Shown here: in pieces, positions 56,394 to 64,000 of the stretch
Layout of the letters: the number at the start of each line of letters is the position of its first letter
Position numbering within the stretch: position 1 is the stretch's first letter
NCBI GenBank assembly: GCA_019828545.1
Contig: JACVRA010000025.1
Span: 1 to 64,000, forward strand
DNA length: 64,000 nt
Direction of reading: 5' to 3'
Source: Paracamarosporium sp. OC-R06-R3
Lineage: Eukaryota; Ascomycota; Dothideomycetes; Pleosporales; Didymosphaeriaceae
Notes under the pieces: generated by a model
Told to the model about the DNA's origin: nothing
Databases searched by the model: none
The model's input: the letters and a program-made list of their open reading frames with translations, nothing else
Translations under genes and position numbers: made by a program

Positions 56394-57326
56394 TCAACGC
56401 CTTTTCTTAACGCCATTCGTACCCTTTGTTGACGGAGGCATCACGCGATGCAGAAATTCCGCCTGCCGATCAAAAACCTCCAACGATCCGTCACCAGTCA
56501 GAATATCCATATGCGCCCTGTCCTTTATCGTAACAAATTCCTTGGGTCCCGTGATCGCATCATATATCAACTCCCTCTGCAGTTCCGGAGGTGATATCTC
56601 GTCATGCTCGCCCGTCATGAGTAAAGCTGGCGTAGGATCCACAAAACGCATGAGCGCCATGGGCCGGAAGGAGGCAATGTTGTAGTATGTCTGCAGAGTC
56701 GTTCGAGGGATGAAGCTTGGCTCGATGGTAGCGTGGCGCTGGATGATACCTAGGACGTCCTCCTTCTGGTAGCCGGTACCCAAGCCGGCAGGTTGGTCAC
56801 CGGTCTCCGTGAGCAGTGGTAGGTACATCGGCTGGTTTCCAGCTAGTTGCGACTCTCGATCCTTCATTGCTTTTGCCAGGACCTGTTTCCACTTCGTGAA
56901 TTCCCAGGTGGTGGTAGCCGCACAGGCTACAACGGCTTTGGCTCGTTTGTCGAGGGCGGCTGCACACAGAGCAATAGCACCACTGAACGAGTAACCCCAG
57001 TATGCAATCCTGTCAGGGTCAACCAAGTCTCGCCTATGCACTTTGAGGTATGTGAGGGCGTCATGGTAGTCTTCCATGTTCTTTTGAGGCTGACTGTCGT
57101 TTCGTGGCGTGCCGTCGCTCGTTCCGATGCATCTTGGATCATAGCCCAAAACAGTGAACCCACGAGCATTCATATACTGGCCAGCTTCAAATATGATCAT
57201 GTCCTTAGTAAGGTTAAACCCCGGGGTCATGATAATTGCGGGGCCTCTTGGGGGACCTGGGAAGAGCCAGCCGCGCAGCGTGAGCCCATCTAGCGTTTTG
57301 AATTCGACATCTTCTTTGTTGGACAT
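56394..57326 (-). CDS. Alpha/beta hydrolase, polyketide-transferase-like
   Basis: 310 residues from the ATG of M-S-N-K-E-D-V-E-F-K-T-L-D-G-L; the frame stays open to 57446 but the family begins here. The opening beta hairpin T-L-D-G-L-T-L-R-G-W-L is followed by P-A-I-I-M-T-P-G-F-N. The nucleophile elbow is G-Y-S-F-S-G; acid in G-E-H-D-E-I and histidine in A-H-M-D-I. In layout it resembles the family of the fumagillin-cluster polyketide transferase, an alpha/beta hydrolase-fold enzyme that moves an HR-PKS acyl chain to an alcohol; this assignment is from recall of the family. Because it is divergently paired with the PKS, a role in release or transfer of the chain is likely. Simple thioester hydrolysis is the alternative. 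Confidence 0.82.
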   Translation of the reverse strand: MSNKEDVEFKTLDGLTLRGWLFPGPPRGPAIIMTPGFNLTKDMIIFEAGQYMNARGFTVLGYDPRCIGTSDGTPRNDSQPQKNMEDYHDALTYLKVHRRDLVDPDRIAYWGYSFSGAIALCAAALDKRAKAVVACAATTTWEFTKWKQVLAKAMKDRESQLAGNQPMYLPLLTETGDQPAGLGTGYQKEDVLGIIQRHATIEPSFIPRTTLQTYYNIASFRPMALMRFVDPTPALLMTGEHDEISPPELQRELIYDAITGPKEFVTIKDRAHMDILTGDGSLEVFDRQAEFLHRVMPPSTKGTNGVKKRR

Positions 57327-57945
57327 GTTGTGTGTGGGCCCCTTGGGATGCGTTAGACTCGTGTCAGCGACTGATTCGCAAACGTACTGATTCGGGAAGA
57401 CGCGGGGAACATATGTAGCTGATCTCAAAGGACATGAAATTCCCAAGCTCGCCGCGTAGTAGCCTCAAATGCCAAAACAGAAATAAAGCGGTCTCAGTTA
57501 CTATCGATTAGAGTGAGTAAGCATGATTATTTTGCATCAATGCCGAGTCCTCTCTGCATATGCATGTAAGCCAATGCAGTACGCGGTTCCTATGGTTGAA
57601 GCTTTTCTCCGAAAAGGTGGCGCACGGCATTTTACGGCATTTCCGCAGAAAGGTAGGTTCGAGCATTCGAGCGTAAGGGATGAAACGCTCTTTCCCGAAT
57701 GATCTAGCTTGCCGCGGACATAGATAAGCATAGAGCCCCACAATCATGCCAGTAGTATGACAGCTAACGGGTAAGCCCTTTAGCGTGAAGATCGTTGATG
57801 GAGCTGGTATCTTTGACTAAGCCAGAAACGTCTGATTGAGAGTCGAACAGAAAATAGCAGTGTTGAAGGTTCTCTTGTATTTCATAGAGAGCCGCTCGCT
57901 CGATAACTGTAGTGATTCCCTTACCTACACTTTGTCCACGGCACC
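57327..57945. promoter_or_regulatory. Divergent promoter of hydrolase and HR-PKS
   Basis: A 619-bp shared upstream region. It contains direct repeats ACGGCATTT (57624-57632 and 57634-57642), TTCGAGCATTCGAGC from 57658, and the small inverted repeat CTTTTCTCCGAAAAG near 57602-57616. These may be binding sites for a cluster regulator. No ATCTCNCGNA match was found here. Confidence 0.45.
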
Positions 57946-60900
57946 ATGACATCTGCATCTAGCCTTTCCTCAGAAAGTTACGCCAACATTGCTACATCGA
58001 GTGTCAGCGAGAAATGCTCTAGCGGCGATGAAGTAACACCATCCAGACCTCGCGATGGAACCCAGGTTCCCATTGCGATTGTTGGAATGGGATGTCGTCT
58101 CCCAGGCCACAGTAACTCACCTACTGCCCTGTGGGAGATGCTCCAACGAGGGGGTGTGGCTGAGAGAGAACCACCACCATCAAGGTTCTCCTTGGCCGGT
58201 CACTATGACAAAGAGAATCCTGGACGGCCTAGGACTATGAAATCACCGGGCGGCATGTTCATCGAAGACGTGGATCCGGCCTTATTTGACGGCCAATTCT
58301 TTAACATCAGCCGCACAGAGTGCATTGCCATGGATCCGCAGCAACGGCAAATGCTTGAAGTGGCTTACGAGTGTCTCGAAAATGGTGGTATCCCGATTGA
58401 GACTCTCAGCGGTACCAACACAGGTGTGGTTGTTGGAACCAACTTCATAGGTATGGAATTTGTTTTGGTTCAGAAGTTGTGGTTTGCTGATTTTCTTAAG
58501 ATTATGGTGGCATTCAGCATAGGGATCCAGAGAACAGAGCTGAGTCGGTCATGATTGGTTTGGCTCCAGCTCTTCTCAGCAATCGTGTCAGTCACTTCCT
58601 TAATGTACATGGCCTGAGCATGACCGTGGACACGGCGTGTTCAGCTGGACTTGTATCATTAGACGTGGCATGTCGCTATCTGGACAGCTTCCAGACGGAT
58701 TCAGTGTTGGTCGGAGGAGCCAACCTATGGCTCAGCCCGGAACACAATGAAGAGATAGGAATGATGCACGTGACACAGTCCGGCTCAGGACTATCCAAAA
58801 GCTTCGACGCGTCGGCGGATGGATATGCTAAGGCAGAAGCAGTGAACTGTTTCTTCTTAAAGAGACTAGATGATGCTGTGCGAAACGGCGATCCAATCAG
58901 AGCTATCATCCGGGGCACAGCGGTGAATGCATCGGGGCGGACAAACGGTATTGCGAACCCCAGCTCGGACGCGCAGGCCGCTGTTACAAGGCAAGCCTTG
59001 AAGAATGCGGGCATTAAAGAGGCAGAATTCTCGAAGACGCGGTACCTTGAAGCTCACGGTACAGGAACTCTCGCTGGCGACCCGATCGAGGCCAAGGGCG
59101 CTGCTTCCGTATTCACCAAAGGCGGTGAAGGAAACCATGAACTCATTATAGGGTCAATAAAAAGTAACATCGGCCATTCTGAACCGTCGGCCGGTCTTTC
59201 CGGTCTTCTGAAAGCCACCATGGTGGTGGAAAAAGGCATCATTCCAGGAACCCCATTATTCTTCAATCCTAATCCGAACATTGACTGGAAGGGCCTGCGT
59301 CTAAGGGCCAGCCGAACATCAATGCCCTGGCCAAAAGTGGATGCAGACAACATTCGGCGAGCGGGCGTAAACTCTTTCGGGTACGGAGGTATGTGTACAA
59401 TTCTTGGAATTGCGGGATAGTACTAACAAATCAGGCGCTAACGCTCATACAATTGTTGAGAACGACGCACAAGGGCTCTCTCGTCACGTCTCATCATACA
59501 AGGAGGTGTCGACCGACTTTTTCGACGATGACGACGAATCTGATGAAGACGACTACGAGACAGAAAGCGTTCCAACCTTGCTCTTCTTTTCAGCCAACGA
59601 CCAACCGTCGCTAGATGAATACATCAAAAAATTCAGCTCGCACTTGCAGAATCCTTTGGTTTCCGTTGAGCTTGATGACCTGGCCTATACCCTCTCCGAG
59701 CGAAGAACAAGACATTACCAGGGCGCGGTCGCTATCACTCGTTCCAATCCGCAGTATATCAACACAGAGACATTGATCCGTGGCAAACGGACGTCGACAG
59801 CACCTCGAGTTGCCTTCGTCTTCACTGGTCAAGGCGCTCAGTGGCCCAAGATGGGTGCTGAGCTGATTAGAGATTTTCCTTTAGCCAAGAGCACAATTGA
59901 GTACCTTGACAGCGTTCTTCAGAGCCTGCCAAGCCCACCGCAGTGGACACTCTTGGAAGAGTTGACGGCTGAACGAAGTGTCGAGGCGCTGCGCCTGCCT
60001 GAATTCTCCCAGCCTCTAGTCACCGCTCTGCAGATTGCGCTCCTCAGAGTGTTGGAAGAATGGGGAATCTTTCCTGAGGCGGTTGTTGGCCATTCATCGG
60101 GAGAAATCGCGGCCGCCTACGCTGCCAACCTTGTCAGCTCGTCCGACGCTATCAAGATCGCCTACTACCGTGGTCAATCATCCAAGGTAAAGCCATCTGT
60201 TGATAAAGTGGGCATGCTTGCTATTGGTATCGATGAATCGACTCTTGCGGGATATCTTCAGCAGAAGGAGAACAGTATTCAGATTGCCTGCTACAACAGC
60301 CCAAGCAGCTTGACTCTGTCTGGACTTGTGTCGCAGCTCGAAGACCTACGTGACCGGATTCAGGCTGACGGTCATTTTGCGAGGTTACTTCTCGTGGACC
60401 TTGCATACCATTCCAATTACATGGCAGAGATTGGTGAAATTTATGAGGGCATGCTACACGAAGACGGCCTGTTCCAAAATTCAACTCCGGATCGACCCAA
60501 GAAGAGCAAGCCCGTTGCCATGTTCAGTTCGGTGACAAGTGCGGTAGTCGATCCAGACACTACCCTTGATGCGGCATATTGGAAGCGGAACATGGTCTCG
60601 CCAGTGCGGTTCGCGTCTGCTGCGGCAGAGCTTCTCAAGCAGAGCAACGCTGATTTCCTCATTGAGCTGGGCCCCAGCAATGCACTCGCGGGCCCGCTTG
60701 CGCAGATCAAGAAGGGTCTAAACAAGGAAGGCCAGTATGCCTCGGCTCTCAAGCGAAATGCTGATTCTACTATGTCCATGTACGAAGCTGCAGCCAAATT
60801 GTTCTTGGCGGGTGACCCACAAGTTAGTCTGGCCAAGGTCAATGGAGTCAACTCAAAGACCTCGAAGGTCATTATTGACCTGCCGAACTATGTCTGGAAC

Positions 60901-63900
60901 CACTCGACACGCTACTGGCATGAGACTCGCGCCAGCAGGGACTGGCGCTTTAAGAAGTTCGTCAACCATGACTTGATTGGTTCCAAGATCAGCTCTGTAG
61001 GATGGCATGCTCCCATCTTCAAAAGCAACATCAAGCTCTCCCACTTGCCGTGGCTGAAAGATCATAGATTGGGCACTGATGTAGTGTTCCCGGTACGTTT
61101 AACTCCCTCTCTTTTTCCACTACTTTATTCAGTTTGTTCGTCTACTAACTCAGGGCACAATTTCAGGCCACTGGATATATCGCCATGGCGCTAGAAGCTA
61201 TGTATCAGACAGCAATGGTCACGAAATGGAAGGAGACAGCTCCAAGTCACTATCGCTTCAAGCTTCGTGATGTGAAGCTACTTCGTGCCCTGGTCCTCAC
61301 TGATGAGAGAGAAACCACACTCACCCTGGCACTCACGCCAATCAGCGGAGGTTCAACTGGATCGTGGTATGAGTACCAAATTTGTTCAGAGCAGGAAGGA
61401 GTCGACGTGGACTTGATTCACAGCACTGGTACGGTGTGTGTGGAAACCGACTACTACAAAAATCCTCCCATATCGGTCGAGCCATTGGAGCTCACCACAA
61501 GCGCACGGTTGTGGTACAAGACCATGGCAGAAATGGGCTATAACTTCGGACCGTCTTTCCAGAAACACTTACAGGTTGAGTCGACAATGGGCCAGCGACA
61601 GAGTCGATCCACTATCAGTCTTGAACCTCCTCCATCTCAGCCGGAGGGACAGTCGTGGTACCCATTTCATCCAGCCGTGTTAGATGGATGCTTTCAAGCT
61701 ACGACTCCTTCTCTCTGGAAAGGCCAGCTGCCACAGGCCGGTGACCCGGCCCTCGTACCCAAGGCTATTGACAGCATGATCATCGAATCCGGAAGTACGC
61801 GCAGATCTAACTCTCCAGCCGAAGCTGTTGCGTATGCGTCTGCACACTACCTGGGTGCCGGAAACCCTGAGAGTGCGCGGAACTACACTACTAGCGTTGA
61901 TCTGTACGACCCTAGGGATGGTTTACTGCTATTCCAGATGAAGGGCCTGGCGTGGGCCGAGATGGAGACGAGTGACGAGGAAAAAACTCCTCACCAGTTC
62001 ATGCACGTCAACTGGGACGCTGATATTGAATTGCTTATGGAAAGTGATCCGAATTTGAGCCGGACTTGGTTGGGCTCCAAGACGGTGCAGCAAGTCCTCG
62101 ATTTAGTAGCGCACAGGAGTCCCTCACTCAAAGTCTTGGAGGTCAACCTGAGCACGCTAGATGGCTCGAATCTCTGGTTGGAGCAAGGCAAGGATGGAGC
62201 CGACAATTCCATTCGGGCTGGCTGCTCGCAGTACCACTTCGCTGTCCGAGACCCTAAAACCTTGATCCAGGCCCAAGAACGATTCAGCTCGCGAGCCCTC
62301 CGCCCACAATTTCATTTGGTCATGGATGTTACCAAGCCTGCGACAATCACTGGAGCCGACACTCTTGATCTAGTGGTCATCAACCCCGGACAAGACAAGT
62401 TGGACAAGTTGGATGGGTTCATCCAGAGTCTGGATCAATCTGTCAAAGATGGAGGATTTATCGTATCGAATGGGTTGACCAACATCGACTCGATAGGAAA
62501 GACCATTCATCTGAGCAACGGTGTAACCATTTGCAGAGTGGAAAAGCAGGAAACCGCCTTCTCAATCGATATGGAAGCGGAGGCTCCCCCAAGGCATGTG
62601 ACTCGGGTCAGCCTTCTAGATGGCGTTGCTCGAGACTCAATTTCCGAGGAAGTCTTGAAAGTTTCGGACGGTCTCGCGACCGAGAAATGGCTCATTAATC
62701 ACTCTTCCCATCCTCTGGAAGATGTTTCCTCCAACACCGGTATCGTGGTTATCCTGGACGAGCTCTTCTCCTCTGTCATGGAGAGCATTAACGAGAAGCA
62801 GTGGGAGCTTCTCCAACATCTTGCCAAGGAACAACGCCCCTTGCTCTGGGTAACGAGCAGAAGCATTGACCCCAGCCGAGCTGCTGCTGTGGGATTTCTG
62901 GCCACTATCCGAGCCGAGGAACAAGTGCCGTTCTTCACGCTCGATGTCGAAGCCAGCACCGGACGTGCAACTATTGATGCTATCTCGGCCTGCCTTCGGC
63001 GGATATGGAACACAACATCCGCAAAGGCGTTCGACCCGCGTACGAGCACCGACTACGACTTTGTAGAGCGTGGAGGCATCGTCTTCGTCAGTCGCGTTTA
63101 CAGAGACAATGACCTCACTTTCGGTCAGAGTAATAACCCCAGCGACAGAAAGACTGAGGTCGTCGATCTTCAAAAGAGTGACACCATGATCCGATCGCGC
63201 TGTGAGAGAGTGGGCAACCTGGACTCCGTGCACTTTGGTGAGGTGAACGCGGAGTCTTCTCTTTTAACTGATGGCACGCTCGAAATCGAAATCAAGGCGG
63301 CCGGTATCAGCTACAAGGACGTAGCCATCACTCGTAAGCACTACTCGACCGTCACGATATGTTAATGGGTATGAATACTAACGCTGTCATAGTGGGTACT
63401 GCTCCTGGGGACGAAACCGCTTTGGGCCACGAAGCCGCAGGTATTGTCACTAAGGTAACTCAGGGTGTATCGGATTTTTCGGTCGGGGATCGTGTTGTGG
63501 TTTTCGACAAGGGATGCGTCGCGAATCGCATCCGCACCACACCCGCGCGCGTCCATCGCATTCCCGATTCTTTGACATTCGAACAGGCAGCAACAATTCC
63601 GACCGTCTACCTCACTGCCATTCACTCCCTTTTGGACCACGCTAGCCTATCCGCCAATAATAGCGTCCTCATCCACTCGGCCGCTAGTGGCGTAGGGATT
63701 GCCGCGATCCAGATCGCTAAATCTGTTGGTGCAGAAGTATACGCTACTGTTAGCACGCCCGAGAAGAAAGAGTTCTTGAAGACCACCTTCGGTCTAGCCG
63801 ATGATCGAATCTTCCACTCCCGCGATACTAAGTTTGGCGACCAAATCCTGTCCGCTACTAATGGTCGGGGAATCGACGTGATACTGAACTCCTTGATTGG

Positions 63901-64000
63901 GGTTGGAGGCATACTTGATGAGTCGTTCCGCATTCTTGCCGATGGAGGCATGATGGTGGAGCTTGGCAAGAGAGACATTCTGGATCGAAAGAGCTTGCCA
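57946..64000 (+). CDS. Highly reducing type I polyketide synthase (3' end beyond window)
   Basis: Exons 57946-58450, 58501-59388, 59435-61092, 61167-63333 and 63393 to the window edge; 1942 residues visible, in frame throughout. KS: Cys215 in D-T-A-C-S-A-G, His354 in E-A-H-G-T-G-T, His394 in N-I-G-H-S-E. A Glu/Asp-rich linker precedes AT: G-Q-G-A-Q-W-P and Ser685 in G-H-S-S-G. DH: His1008 in [11 protein letters not shown] and Asp1190 in A-V-L-D-G-C. The next region (about 1330-1500) aligns in style to a C-methyltransferase but has E-V-N-L-S-T-L-D-G where the glycine-rich SAM motif should be, so it is probably inactive. ER: G-H-E-A-A-G and S-A-A-S-G-V-G. KR and ACP are expected beyond 64000. 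Product: a reduced, probably unmethylated chain. The first intron ends in AAG. Confidence 0.95.

Noticed and set aside
58451..58554. Open reading through the first PKS intron
   Set aside because: Splicing 58451-58500 gives the conserved KS sequence; the read-through frame ends at a stop without KS similarity.
1..64000. CRISPR arrays, operons, ribosome binding sites, riboswitches
   Set aside because: None seen; the DNA is fungal nuclear sequence with spliced monocistronic genes.

Overview
The window is nuclear DNA of a filamentous ascomycete (Pezizomycotina). Genes are split by introns of about 45-85 bp with GT..AG ends. AT-saturated, stop-riddled transposon relics have the look of repeat-induced point mutation (RIP). 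Gene families are typical of secondary-metabolite regions: a highly reducing polyketide synthase (HR-PKS), a terpene cyclase, P450s, a Zn2Cys6 regulator and a basic-region/ankyrin (bANK) regulator. A Dothideomycete is plausible, but that is inference. One assembly gap (N) lies at 44331-44822. Exon joins were checked by reading-frame phase only; there is no transcript evidence.

Layout. 1-4540: RIP-degraded Ty3/Gypsy relics on both strands (chromodomain integrase tail and LTR on +, gag on -). 4.5-7.0 kb: no clear gene, one foldback repeat. 7.0-14.5 kb: a secreted GMC oxidoreductase, a small hypothetical gene, a broken aldo/keto reductase, and two halves of a P450 in divergent orientation. 14.8-26.5 kb: an 11-exon sugar transporter, an ankyrin protein with a STAND-like N-terminus, a membrane protein, a transporter relic and an SNG1/DUF3533-type membrane protein. 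27.2-35.1 kb: a possible terpene locus with a 2-oxoglutarate/Fe(II) oxygenase, a rhodopsin-like membrane protein, a hotdog thioesterase, a class I terpene cyclase and a Zn2Cys6 factor that lacks its sixth cysteine. 35-45.8 kb: decayed and gene-poor, with one intact methyltransferase, a truncated rhodopsin-like relic, an MBOAT gene with one in-frame stop, an LTR-like block, the gap and a broken CotH-like gene.

47.9-64.0 kb is the most coherent block and looks like a polyketide gene cluster: a bANK regulator, a berberine-bridge-type FAD oxidase, a ketoreductase-type SDR, a P450, an alpha/beta hydrolase resembling the fungal polyketide-transferase family, and an HR-PKS (KS-AT-DH-degenerate MT-ER..., cut by the window end). 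SDR/P450 and hydrolase/PKS are each transcribed divergently from shared intergenic regions. A working model is that the PKS makes a reduced acyl chain, the hydrolase/transferase releases it or moves it to an alcohol, and the SDR, P450 and FAD oxidase tailor it. Whether the terpene locus 24 kb away supplies an acceptor is speculation, but it can be tested.
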